From Dermacentor variabilis (lineage: Eukaryota > Arthropoda > Arachnida > Ixodida > Ixodidae): DNA of 64,000 bases. The stretch lies in contig NC_134573.1 of assembly GCF_050947875.1 (NCBI RefSeq), forward strand, positions 66,431,315 through 66,495,314, in the 5' to 3' direction. Below are positions 38,273 through 53,044 of the stretch, in pieces. The notes below the pieces were generated by a model. The model worked only from the letters and a program-made list of their open reading frames with translations. It searched no databases and was not told the origin of the DNA. Made by a program: the position numbers and the translations under genes. How positions within the stretch are numbered: the stretch's first letter is position 1; the number at the start of each line of letters is the position of its first letter.

Positions 38273-39442
38273 GTAACGAGGCTGGCGTGATTAAGGGTCG
38301 CGGCCACGGGGAGTGAAGACTTCGTGCCGCCTCTCGCTTCACGGCGTCTTGGAAATTCGAGATTGTGCGACCTCCGAACTCTTGGAGCGCGCCAACATAG
38401 GGCGCAGGTACTTAGCGCGCGTGAAAAAACCAGCCATCTCGGCTTGGTCTAATGTGTTGCACCCGCCGCAGGTTACCTCTAAGAAACGGCGTGTGGGTCG
38501 AGTACGAGCTCAGCTGCGTGGACAGCCATGCACAGCCACGACCGTATTGGAGTAGGAGACGAGACGCGTGCTCACCTGCTCCCCCTCTCCCCTTCGTGAG
38601 CTTTATCTCGTCACAGTACGCTCACCTTCCCCCTTTCCGCGTGACCGCCAGCATTCGGTCCACGGGTGGAGGGAGCGCATCCAGCTACCCTTCTTATCGG
38701 TCTGCTCTAGCACCTTTTCTCTCGTGCCCACAGCATACAGTGGTCACGGGGGAGGGAAGGAGTTGGCAACTTATGACCTTATTACTCTTGAGCTTCTTAC
38801 GGAACGTCGCGGGAATGGTAACGACGACGGCGAAAATTTGCCTGGACTGTCTATCTATATAATTCTTATAGCAATAAAATGCCGAATGTGAAGTTAGTGG
38901 AGACATAGAACATCAAATAAAACAAGCGAAGCCTGCTATACAGTATGCTTAGCAAGCGAACGTTGAAGCGAATGTTGAAACTTAGAAGCGTCGATAACAA
39001 GCGAACGTGTAGTCCCAGTGCATGTTACCAGAACAGTTTCCATCGGTACTCATTGCATAATAAAGAAAACAAAACAACCTTGCTCACGGCTAAGACTAAA
39101 CACCATCAAACAAAATTAATGCAAACTCTCATAAACTTGCATGTAATCAGATAATGAGCACATTCTTGATGTTCACCTGTCTAACAGACTGCGTGAAGTG
39201 TGTAAAAAATGGTATGGTAGCAAGCCTCCTTTGGTTAATCTCTTTGCTTCTCTTATGCTTCGCTTATTTATTCCTCTCTCTCTCTCTCTCTCTTACTGTG
39301 GTTCCGTAAAGGGACATTATATAGAAAAATAATATGCTGCACCCGTATAATAGGATTTGGCATTACTCCAAGTTCACTTTTGCATTGTGATAAGGCTAGG
39401 TAAGCCAGAAATGACGTCAACACGAAATAGGGGTGCAGATGT
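38273..39442. other. Unrecognised sequence between direct repeats
   Basis: GC-rich first half and AT-rich second half; a CT run at 39272-39293. No gene was recognised. Confidence 0.4.
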
Positions 39443-39545
39443 TGCCCTGTAGTACCCGCACAAACTCTCCATGACATCAGAGAATTTCACAGCATCTGCT
39501 CGGCTTTAGTTAATTTCTTTCTGGTAAGGACAGTGTACATTGCAT
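39443..39545 (+). repeat. Direct repeat, copy 2
   Basis: Second copy, 1.29 kb downstream of the first and in the same orientation. Confidence 0.75.
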
Positions 39546-39748
39546 TCTAAACGAACCAAGAAGCGAATTTATCAAGTTTCAATAACTTTTACTGAAGCAC
39601 AGTGGCCAAAATAAAAGAAATGAAATTAGTTACGTCCCACTGACCTTCAAGCGCTAGAGTTTCGAAGCAAAATAACGGCAATACAGTTTTCAAAAGGAAT
39701 ATTTATTCAACCTAAAATAATTTAGTGTTTCTTTGTTGCCCCTTTATA

Positions 39749-41060
39749 TAGGGTGTGCCGACTCCAAGGTTTACATATATGAAAATTCCACGTAGATATG
39801 CAGAACCAAGGTAATGTTGTTTGCTGTCGTTAGGAGATACTCAGATTATTTCTTGTATTCCACCTAATTACATAATTTGTCTTCATAAATTATTCCATTT
39901 CTTAAATACAATTAGATGAAAAGTGTCAATGAGAAATTGTAGAGCAACATGAAAAACTTCCAATACAGCTTTCTGTTGCTCAATACGTGCTACAGAAAAG
40001 TCTTTTTTTATGAGCGTGAAAGAAGCCCACGAAGAGACGCAAATCTCTTCGAGCGCCTGTCGCGCGGCAATTTTGCGTGTATTCGTGGGCTTTCACGCTC
40101 GAAAAACATTTTTATGTAGCAGGCACAGAGCATCACAAAACTGTACTGGGAGTTTTATTGCGCCAGTAACTATATGAACACTCCAGGCGCATTTATGACG
40201 TCGCCGTCGCCGTGATGTTTCGTATGAAGTCCGAAGGCGATAACACCATCGCCGCGTGCACTACGCTGTATGTGCGGGCGAAAGCGCGCGAGGGAGCCGA
40301 CGGTCGCGGCTCAATCTCGCCCGCGCGAAGGAGAGGAGAGCGGTGATGTTGGCGCACCGTCTTGCGTCTCGCGCGATGCGCCCAACGTTGCGAGGCGTCG
40401 AGGGAGGGGAGAGAGAGGGGACAGCGTTCAACCCCCGGGGCTACCGCGTATGTGGTGGCTGCGCGCAGTCGCGCGACCGTATTTTGAGAGCGACCTCCGT
40501 TCGGGTCAGAGTCTAGGTACGTCGACGACTCGCAGCTTTGTGCGCGCTGTTTGTTCTCGGCCCTCAGATTGCTTTGAAGCGATAGATAGCACGAAGATCA
40601 CTTCGCTTGGTGCTGCTGCCGCGCTTCCTCACGCCAGCGTTTCTACAGCGAGTGTCTGCGTTCATACAGTGTAGTGTGCTCATGCTTGCTGTGCACGCTG
40701 ACACCATGCTTGTAATTTAATTAGCAATAGAATGTTTACAAGTTCATAAGGACGATAAAAGTGCTATCCATACGTCGTACGGCTCTCTACTAATTTGCTA
40801 TCGCAATCGATAATTCGCCCTTCAAGGTAAACTGCGACTTTTTTGGTGTTGGTCTGCAATTTTCTCATTGACACTTTTCATGTAATTATATTATTTGAGA
40901 AGTTGACTGATTAATTAAAACAATTGTTTAATTAGACGGAATCAAAAAATAATTGGAGTATCTCCAAGTGTCGGCAAACAACATTGGTTTGGCGGTTCTG
41001 CCCAGCTACGTGACATTTGCATATATTTAAATCTTGGCGCATGAGAGTTGGGACATCCTA
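39749..41060. mobile_element. Tc1/mariner-style MITE with long terminal inverted repeats and a nested insertion
   Basis: The ends are 'tagggtgtgccgactc' and, reverse-complemented from the right, 'taggatgtcccaactc', each flanked by TA (39747-39748 and 41061-41062). About 210 bp at each end pair as inverted repeats, and both match the element at 45838-46388. The right arm is split: it breaks at about 40156 after 'ggagtttt' and resumes at about 40839 with 'tttttggtgttggtctgcaa'. Between lie about 680 bp of different, GC-rich sequence. There is no transposase, so it is non-autonomous. Confidence 0.8.
40157..40838 (+). repeat. GC-rich interspersed repeat inserted into the MITE
   Basis: Its composition is sharply different from the AT-rich host arms. 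It begins 'ttgcgccagtaactatatga' and ends 'aaactgcgactttttt'. I recall closely similar sequence as a frequent tick repeat, but no second copy lies in this window. Long open frames here (40256-40674) have no recognisable domain. Confidence 0.55.
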
Positions 41061-41199
41061 TATATCGTAAAATAGGTGTTTTAAAGTGCAACAGGCAATG
41101 TATCATACAACTGCAATAAGTTAAACTCTCGTGTAGTATGTTTGCAAGAAAAATAGCTTTTAAAACGAATGATTCACATCATAGGCATTGAAAAACACG

Positions 41200-41440
41200 G
41201 GGAATGCGGGAGACGGAACTTCAAGACGATGATCAAAACGAGAACAAGACGAAAGCAGGAACCAATGTTTCGACAGGTGGCCTCGCCATTTTTAAGGCAG
41301 CATATGCCCTTCTCGGCACCGTATATATAGGCAAGCTTCTTCTAAAGGGGAGAGAGGGTGAGGTGAGTGGGCGAGGTGACGACCGAGGGTGTGTTAGCGG
41401 CAAGGGTGTAGAATTGAGAAGGATGTGCTCCTCGACGTAA
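41200..41440 (-). mobile_element. C-terminal tail of a Penelope-like GIY-YIG element
   Basis: The minus-strand reading gives 'RCREGHMLP' and 'ATCRNIGSCFRLVLVLI', parallel to the tail at 34830-34720. At the nucleotide level the two regions share 'gcatatgc.cttctcggcac' and 'agcttcttctaaaggggaga'-type phrases. Confidence 0.65.
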
Positions 41441-41831
41441 AGGAGGAAATTGTGGTAGCACCGTTGTGTCAGCCGGTCGACGTATCACTCTAGGTTCCTC
41501 CTTTCGTGGAAGTGGACTTCGCGACGGCGGCGGGCGTTGAGGGGAGGGGGGGGGGGGACAATTTGCTTCACTGGAGGTCAATGAACTTTCGTCTCTCTGA
41601 AAGAAAGAGAGAATAAAAGTAGCAGCACAAGATGGTGCTCGTGGAAAAATAAAGAATACATAATTATATAAACGAAAGAAAGGAACGAATGAAAGAAAAG
41701 GGAGGCGGGGAGGTTGGAATATTCTTGACAACCCAATAACAAAAAAGGGAAAAAAGAACAAGCAGCACAATAAAAAAATAGCTAAGTGCTGTTGCCGATA
41801 GTTGGAAATAGGAAAAAAAGGAGTGCACATG
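41441..41831. other. Low-complexity sequence between inverted Penelope-like tails
   Basis: Purine-rich with a ten-base G run near 41548-41557 and many AAAG units; no gene recognised. Confidence 0.4.
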
Positions 41832-41910
41832 TCGCCTTGAAGAATGCAAGTACACTTGCCGAAATGATGGTTCCTGCTTTCTTCTTGTCCACGTTTTGCA
41901 AATCATGGGC
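41832..41910 (+). mobile_element. Penelope-like tail fragment in opposite orientation
   Basis: 'cgccttgaagaatgcaagta' then 'gatggttcctgctttcttct' is the plus-strand version of the tail found on the minus strand at 41200-41290 and 34720-34800. Confidence 0.6.
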
Positions 41911-42002
41911 CGGTATGGCAACTTTAACTCACTATACTTTGCATTTGCAATGTGGCATGAACGAAACTTTTGAGAACATTGTGAATTGATCGCAAGGTCG
42001 TC

Positions 42003-42856
42003 GATTGTACTGTCGCGCGAAATGCGCGTACCATCAACTGTGCAAAAGTAAAATACGTTGTATTTCACTCTCGCAGGAAACATATTGATACTGCAATTCT
42101 TAACCTAACCTTGAACAATATTCTTATTCAACAAGTCCCTTCTTTCAAATACTTAGGGATCATTTTTGATGAGAAGTTGTACTGGCATGAGCAAGTGCAG
42201 AATGTATGCGCAAAGGTAGCCTATGGATGCTATACTCTAATAAAAGCTCGCCAATATTTTCCACAGGCTATACTTCGTACACTGTACTTTTCACTATGTC
42301 ACTGTCACATCAGTTACTGCCTGGATTCATGGGGTGCTACGTACACTAGATATATAAAACCTCTAGAACGACTCCAAGAGCGAATGTTGAGAGTCATAAG
42401 CCACGATCAATCTATGCGTAACATTTTTCAATCGCAACGCGTTCTTTCAGTTCCGATGTTGCGCGACTAAAAGATTGCTGTTTCATTCAATAATATAACT
42501 AATAGAAACTTGCCTATTCCTGTTTATCTATTTTCCGTTCCTATATGCAATACGCGTCATGCCTCAAAAGGTAACTTTAACCTGCTCAAATGTTGCAACG
42601 TTGGTAGGGAAAGATTAATAGAATTTAATGGAACTAAAATTTGGAACATGATCCCCCTTGAAACAAAAACTGCATGTAATTTCGGCTTAGCATGTAAGTC
42701 ATTTTGTCTGTCTATGCAAGACCTGTGGACTTACGAGTCTGTTGACAGACATGGCTGAGATTTATGCTCACTATCTGTTCCTTACGTACTATACTTATAT
42801 ATACTTACTATACTTATATATGCGCATGCATATGTGTATGTATGTGTATGTATGTG

Positions 42857-42946
<90 letters not shown>

Positions 42947-43116
42947 TGTATATGTTTTTTAATTTCTTTTTCTTTTTATTCTCTAGCTGACTTGTGCAAA
43001 TTTGTTGTATATTGCACTGGACCGGCCATTAGCCACATTAGGCTATTGGTCCAAATATTTTTGTACGTATATTTCTGATGTTCTTGAAAATAACGTTTCA
43101 ATTTCAATTTTAAGAA
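42003..43116 (+). pseudogene. CR1/jockey-like LINE, C-terminal reverse transcriptase region and 3' UTR
   Basis: One frame from about 42003 encodes the part after the catalytic palm: 'INCAKVKYVVFHSRRKHID', 'VPSFKYLGIIFDEKLYWHEQ', 'LRTLYFSLCHCHISY', 'LERLQERMLRVI'. After one in-frame stop at 42468-42470 it continues with 'NRNLPIPVYLF' and 'TKIWNMIPLETK' up to a TGA at about 42756. These match the SFKYLG..LD, LL.IYYSL..SHL.YG and LQK.ALR.I blocks of the family. A long TA array (42852-42944) lies in the 3' UTR, and the copy ends near an ATTTCA-type tail 'gtttcaatttcaatttt' (43099-43115). The palm domain is missing and one stop is present, so it is inactive but not very old. Confidence 0.8.
42852..42944. 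repeat. (TA)n array within the LINE 3' UTR
   Basis: About 46 TA units preceded by GTAT units. Confidence 0.97.
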
Positions 43117-44030
43117 ATGTTAAAGATACAAAGTCAACAAATAGAACGTCGTAACCAATGTTGCAATACATATATTAGCTATCAAATATTCCTGATTCAT
43201 CGAGAAACTGCATTATCTCATGTCCTGTATTGTGCAGTCTAAAGGCCACCAGCATTTACTCGAGTGTAATGATAAAAAAAAAAAAACGAGAGAGAGACAG
43301 CGCTGAAAAATAGCGTGCACATTTTCACCTACAAGCATGGACGGCTACTTCGCGGTGATAGTATCCGAGTAGACGAACATATCTTGTCGCACGAATCGAA
43401 CTTTGCATTCTTCGAGAATGAGCAGCTCACTATATTTCCCCATCCTCTCAAAAGCGCTTTACGCGACTTATGTACATGGCTTCAGGGAGAAAGCGAGCCT
43501 GGTTCATGCCGCCTGCAGTGACGATCCGTGCCTGTCGTCACTGCGAATTAACGAGAGCACGTGAAACAGGCTTGCGAAAGCGTCACTTCAGGTGTCAGAG
43601 GCTCGGCTCGGGTCTTTCATCCCAAAGAGCGAGCTTGGACTCCCAGGGAGGGCTGAGACACTGGCTAGAAAGCGGACCTGGAGCGTCTGATGCGGTGAAA
43701 ATACATCGCGTACAAACGCAGAGGCCCGGACGAGCCGATTGCGCACGCTGACAATGAGCACGGCACGTATACGGGGCGGCGCACCCTGAACGAGAATTCA
43801 CAGCGCGGTGTGTTTCTCGCTCGTCCGCCTTGTACTCACTGTCACGTCGGATAGGACCAGCTGCCGCGGTAACGGCGAGACATGTTTACGGAGCACGGGT
43901 GTCGCAGAATAAACCGAGTCGCCTCGGTGCTTGGGAGCGCTGTTCGGAAGCACGTGGTGCCCACGTACGCCTACGTACAAAAATGCGTAAGCTGTATAGT
44001 GTATTATGTGTCTATTTGGGCCCGTTGGTA
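43117..44030. other. Unrecognised sequence
   Basis: A run at 43274-43286; frames near 43470-43801 on both strands show no domain. Confidence 0.35.
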
Positions 44031-44039
44031 TGTCACAAG

Positions 44040-44120
44040 TATGTACACGGTTGCGCATAAAGGACACAAGAAAGGACACACGGCCTTGGGCGTCCCATCG
44101 TTCTTTCTTGTGTCCGTATC
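44040..44120. repeat. Imperfect hairpin
   Basis: 'aaaggacacaagaaagga' pairs with 'ttctttcttgtgtccgtatc' across about 30 bp. The layout (ggacacaagaaag arm) resembles the hairpins at 12.3 and 15.4 kb. Confidence 0.5.
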
Positions 44121-45835
44121 CTCTGTGCGCCGCTCTGTACATGCTGTAGGTCAACGTTGTCTTGGAAAATAGCGTAATCGTCCGCGACGTCAGTGGCTGG
44201 TGAGGCTCTGCCTCCGATGTTGCACATGGTATGTTCTACGCAACGGCGGTGCACATTTTAACTGTCTTCGCTGTGAATGTGACTTCGAAGGTCGACTTTA
44301 TTTAGGAAGAACGGTAAACGTCGACTTTTATTCCTGGTGGCACACTTCCGTAGGGGCCCATCGGGCCGTTTGCCAACAAATGCTTCTGAATAGTGAGATA
44401 CATAAAAATACAAACGGATACGTTTGAGGGTCCCTCATCCAATAATTTACAGTGACACAGAGCACCTCAACACAGGCGGGTCCCGAGACAAATTTCGCAA
44501 GTCCGGCCACACCCTCAGTCGAGGTGCGCCTCGGAAGCTCGGAAGGACACAGCCGGTGCACGTAATAAGATGCGCTCCCTAAAGGCAAAAACGATAGAAA
44601 AACAGATAGGGCAGCCGCAGTCGTAAGCGGGACAGGTTTAACGAATCTCGGCTCAAGGCGGACGCGAGCGAAGCGCAGCCGGACAGATGCGAAAGTGAGC
44701 CAGTCACTCAGTTCAACCTGGCACCTCGGGAACGCGGGTAATGAACGAGCTAGCGCTGCAAAGTCGGCTTTCCCGGTACGATGCGACTGTACCGCGCGCA
44801 GTGGAGGCGGAGAGGGCAGATGGCCTTTTTGGCTCCTTCCGCTGCCTCCTAACCTGCCTCCTTTCCTTCCTTCTCTCTTCCTTCTTTTTCGTCTTTCTTT
44901 TTTCTCGCATTCTTTTCTTGATTGTTTGCTTCGTTCGTTCTCTTGCTTTCGTTTCTTTCATTTTTCTTTTCCTTTCCTTCCTTTTTTCTTGTTTACCCCC
45001 CTTCTTTATCTCCTCCTTTATTTTTTCTTCTGTATTTAGGAATTCTGCTGCTCGCGCCCAGGCACTCTCTAAACACAGATGAGTGCCGGTGTGGTGCCGC
45101 CTCCACTTCGTCTGTGCACCTTTATTTCCACAGCTTACACGACGCCGAAGCCTGGGAAGGGTGCGAGGGCCGCCGTTCTCCCGGGTGCATGCCTAGAAAG
45201 AAAATAAGAAAAAACGCCTTCCTATTTTCAAGCTTCTATTCCAGCGAGGAAAATTAGCGTCCTTCCTCGTGGGTAACTATAAGCGTCAACAACGCGAGTA
45301 TTGTAGGCGCGCCCGACGTATACGTGGGCTTCTATTTACGTCGCACGTTTCTTCCGCCGTCACCGGGCGACGCGACGCACCGCAGCCCCCCTCCCCCTCC
45401 CTCTCCCCAACGGTTGCGCTCCGACACGTCAACTCTTGAGCTGATGTTTTCTTCTCTCATGCACGTCGGCTGAGACAGGAAAGGACGGGAATTCCTCGGG
45501 AACGCTTGAGGTTCAGAACGTTTAAACTAAATATTCTTGAAGGCGAGATGAAGTAGTCAGAACCTAGTACAGAGGTAGTAGGTAATGATCGTGATTAATG
45601 GGGTTTCAGTGGCGCAACGGCTACTGTGCGTCGCTGAGACGAGGGGACGGGTGTATTCGTGCGTCATCACATTTTTCCCAGAATGAATAAAATATCCTTA
45701 CGGCGTTAATTGATCGCTTCCATTGGCTCACGTGAATGAAAAAGGCAGGTTCAGTGATGTGACTTACAAGCCGCACGTTGAGGTATACCACGTGGATGGA
45801 TGGCTCTTGCACAAACGATTATTCTACAGAGTGCA
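44121..45835. other. Unrecognised sequence with a T/C-rich tract
   Basis: 44860-45045 is strongly pyrimidine-rich (TTCC/TTTC units). No gene was recognised. A tRNA-like phrase near 45610 is too degenerate to call. Confidence 0.35.
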
Positions 45836-45837
45836 TA

Positions 45838-46388
45838 CAGGGTGCCGCACGTAACTTGAACGAAACATTAAAAAGATGCAAATGACACGTAGCTGAAGAG
45901 AACCAAGGTAATGTTGTCTGCCGTCGTTTGGAGACACTCAGATTACTTTTTTTCGTTACTCTTAATTAGATAACTAGTCTTCAATAATTATTCAATTTAT
46001 CAGATATCATAATTAGATTAAAAGTGGCAATGACAAAATTGTAGAGCAACATGAAAACTGCAGTACAGGTTTCTGTTGCTCGATACGTGCAACATAGAAG
46101 CGTTTTTACGATCGTGAAAGAAGCCCGCAAATACATGCAAGACTGCCGCGCGACTGGCAGCTGTAGGAGTTTTTCATGTCGTTCTACAATTTTCACATTG
46201 ATACTTTTGTCTAACTATAATATTTGAGAAGTTGATTAATTAATTAGAACTAATTATTTAATTATGTGGAATGAAAAAATAATCATCTGAGTATCTCCAA
46301 GTAATGGCAAACATTACCTTGGTTCTGTACAGCTACGTGGCATTTGCATATCTTCTAATGTTTGGATCAAGTTACATGGGACACCCTG
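45838..46388. mobile_element. Tc1/mariner-style MITE, complete
   Basis: The element begins 'cagggtgccgcacgtaactt' and its reverse-complemented right end begins 'cagggtgtcccatgtaactt'. Both ends are flanked by TA (45836-45837, 46389-46390), the usual Tc1/mariner target duplication. About 230 bp at each end are inverted repeats of each other, leaving a short centre. No coding capacity is present. It is the same family as 39749-41060. Confidence 0.85.
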
Positions 46389-46390
46389 TA

Positions 46391-46559
46391 GAGCATATGG
46401 GTAGCGACATAGACAGAAGTTAGATGCTGGCTGAACTCTCTGTCGTGATAGTGTTATTTTTATTACGATTACGTTTTTCAGCGTTGCCAACTTTTCGTCG
46501 AGCGTGTCGCTTAACTGACACAATGAAGTCACTCCATTTTCGTTAAATCTGTTCCAAAG
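46391..46559. other. Unrecognised sequence
   Basis: Nothing recognised. Confidence 0.4.
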
Positions 46560-47120
46560 TCGCTAAATTGTCGCTACAACTGTCGAACGATACCAATGCG
46601 ATCGCATTATATGCTGACTTTCGCCACTTTGGTGGCACTATCGTCAGGCCTAAACACGTGGGCCCATCCCGATGGCAGTGTAGTTTGTCAGGGAAGAAGT
46701 TTGGGCGTGTTGGTAGTTGAATCGTAAACTGGGATACATAGCGGAACAACGCCACCAGGACGAAGCCTCCCGAAGGACGAAGCCGTCCCGTGTTCTTGCT
46801 TCGTCCCTGTATCGTTCTTACGCTTTGTATCCCAGTTTGCGAGTGTAGTTTGTATCCTTCTTTCCGATCCCGAATGGATTGTCGCGTGGCTTGGCGTCTC
46901 AAAGCACTAACTGACAAGAGTGAGGAATGCGAGAAAGTGGCACGTGACGCAGTAGCCAGAGGTTTCGAAGAACGGCTTTGCCAAGAACGTGCGAGGGAAC
47001 GTAGCATAACGGTGAGAGCATTCGGATGCTGTGCTGGAATGAGAAGGATGAAGCGCACCATGTGTGGCGCAATTCTTCGTGGTATCAAACTGTAGGCGAA
47101 CTTCGCCCACATTAAGAGTC
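46560..47120. repeat. Interspersed repeat region, including copy B of the coding-like repeat
   Basis: 46880-47120 matches 29611-29985 as described there and reads EKVARDAVARGFEERL in one plus-strand frame. The preceding 300 bp ('aacacgtgggcccatcccga' near 46650) resemble a common tick repeat from memory, with no second copy here. The 189-residue minus-strand frame over this region has no recognisable domain and is probably a shadow. Confidence 0.45.
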
Positions 47121-51421
<4,301 letters not shown>

Positions 51422-51512
51422 ATTTTTAATGGTTTTCACGTGTCTGGTGCTAAGTGTTTTTTCAACAATCAAAGACTTCGAACTATTAGCCGGTGCCATA
51501 CTGCTGCGAATG
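51422..51512 (+). CDS. KCNQ: KCNQ (Kv7) potassium channel exon encoding the S1 membrane segment
   Basis: This 91-bp internal exon lies between a strong acceptor (pyrimidine tract, tttcag) and a consensus donor (gtaagt). The first base completes a codon; 30 codons follow and the exon ends on a codon boundary. The peptide begins FLMVFTCLVLSVFSTIKDFE. Vertebrate KCNQ2-5 exon 2 is also 91 bp with the same phases and encodes S1 with a nearly identical core (CLVLSVFSTIK). KCNQ subunits form slow voltage-gated K+ channels (M-current) in the plasma membrane; S1 is the first helix of the voltage sensor. The last ten residues (LLAGAILLRM) diverge from vertebrate sequence. No neighbouring exon was found in the window, which fits long tick introns. 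A processed pseudogene is ruled out by the splice signals. Confidence 0.85.
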
Positions 51513-52759
51513 GTAAGTCGCCTCCCTTTGCACAGCACAATTTTCTGTGCGAGCACTTATCATCTACGGAAGTGTAAATGAGTCCTTAATACAGCATGCT
51601 ATGTCCAAATGAGTGCTGAGGTTGTGTCACCTATTCTGCAAATGAATATGCACCATTCGTCAGTATATTTCACAACCACATCAAGACCCAAATATGCAGC
51701 ACCTGAGCTGAATTAACAATGATGAACAAAGAAATTATCAATCTGAAAAAAAAAATTTTAGACAAGAGTGCTTATCCTAAGCAGCTCCTTCTGTTTTGTT
51801 AAAAGCAGTAGTAATTTCATGTCTTGTTAGCGTTATTGATCCGCATTTACCGTAAGGAAATAATTGCTAAATCTTCGACGCAGGAAATTACCATCATTTA
51901 CAAATTTGCATATCGGAAATGTATGTAAATAAGTTATGGTTTCTAATTTAAATATGACAGCAGACATAATCGAAACAATGTAATATTTATAAGCCTTTTC
52001 GTGTGCTCGGATACTGTTTTAGTAAGTTTTAAATCGAGAAACGGAAGAGACATGAGGCACAATGGGCAGGTAATCTTGGTCCCTGCTCTATCGCATGGTC
52101 TCATTTGCTTTTCGCATTTAGTTCTTAATACTTTAAAGAAACGTCCTGCATAATATTCGTGTGCATTGCTGCTTTCATTGCTTGTAAAAAGATAGCTAAA
52201 GAATTTGCCAATCCTTACGTCCTTACTATTTGAACTCACCGTGCTATAAGTACTCCCACATTGCGGCAAGCCGACCTTATATACGCGTACATTGGTGTAA
52301 CCAAAATATCTGTCATTAACGTTACTTACCATACCGATTCTAATCATATTCATACTGTGAATTAGAAGACCACGTCTATACCCAGGTATGGATGAGACAG
52401 AAAAAATTGATTCCGCCCTGCTATAGAGCCTTCGTGCTAAGCGTGGTCGTCATTGAATGAAAAATGAAGAATATATTTCGCGGTGAACCCTCGTTTGCAG
52501 ATCGCTAATTTCTAGCTCAGAGAAATTCGCTCGTGACGGCGCCAGCACCACTCGATGAGCGGCCGCTTTCTGCGCAATCTTGTAGTGCCGGCTGATGCGA
52601 CCTTCACTCCAGAAGGCGGCGATGGAGCGACTGAGGTTTCTCCGGTCAAGCAACCTGCTTGAACGACTTTGACACTCCTGTGTTCCTTTATCTGTGTGCG
52701 CTTCAAATTTTTTTCCCCGTTGCCTCTCTGTTCATGTGCGTGCACTTTTTAAATATCTT
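51513..52759. other. Probable KCNQ intron, downstream side
   Basis: AT-rich; no exon resembling the KCNQ S2 exon (expected to start near 'EIV.VV.FG.E') was found. An acceptor-like 'cgcag' at about 51880 is followed by only a short unrelated frame. Confidence 0.45.
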
Positions 52760-52863
52760 TCTGTGTCCCCTTACCCCTTCCCTAATGCAGGGTAGCAAAC
52801 TGCATATCTATCGTCCGGTTAACCTCCCTGCCTTTCTCATCTCTCTCTCTCTCTCTATCTCCC
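52760..52863 (+). mobile_element. LINE 3' tail, 5'-truncated copy
   Basis: 'accccttccctaatgcaggg', then 'ccggttaacctccctgcctt', then a CT run. It matches the 3' UTR at 329-514 and lies within the probable KCNQ intron. Confidence 0.8.
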
Positions 52864-53044
52864 TCTTTACGTACACAGTGTTTTATAAAGGCAGATACGT
52901 AAGATCAGAAAGTATAATGTCATGATAAATCAACCAGCACTGCTATGCTGACATAATTATTTACGTGTACATATATGTTTGACATGTCAGTGTTGTACAA
53001 GATATTCAATTAGATAATTTCCACTTTAATCAGGGCAACACATG

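Noticed and set aside
45601..45670. tRNA-like phrase 'gtggcgcaacggctactgtg'
   Set aside because: The box B region does not fit the consensus, and no body of a known SINE follows.
46543..47112. 189-residue open frame on the minus strand
   Set aside because: It overlaps an interspersed repeat whose coding-like signal is on the plus strand; no domain was recognised.
51880..51925. Possible next KCNQ exon after 'cgcag'
   Set aside because: The frame gives EITIIYKFAYRKCM and then a stop, does not resemble the S2 segment, and has no donor at the right place.
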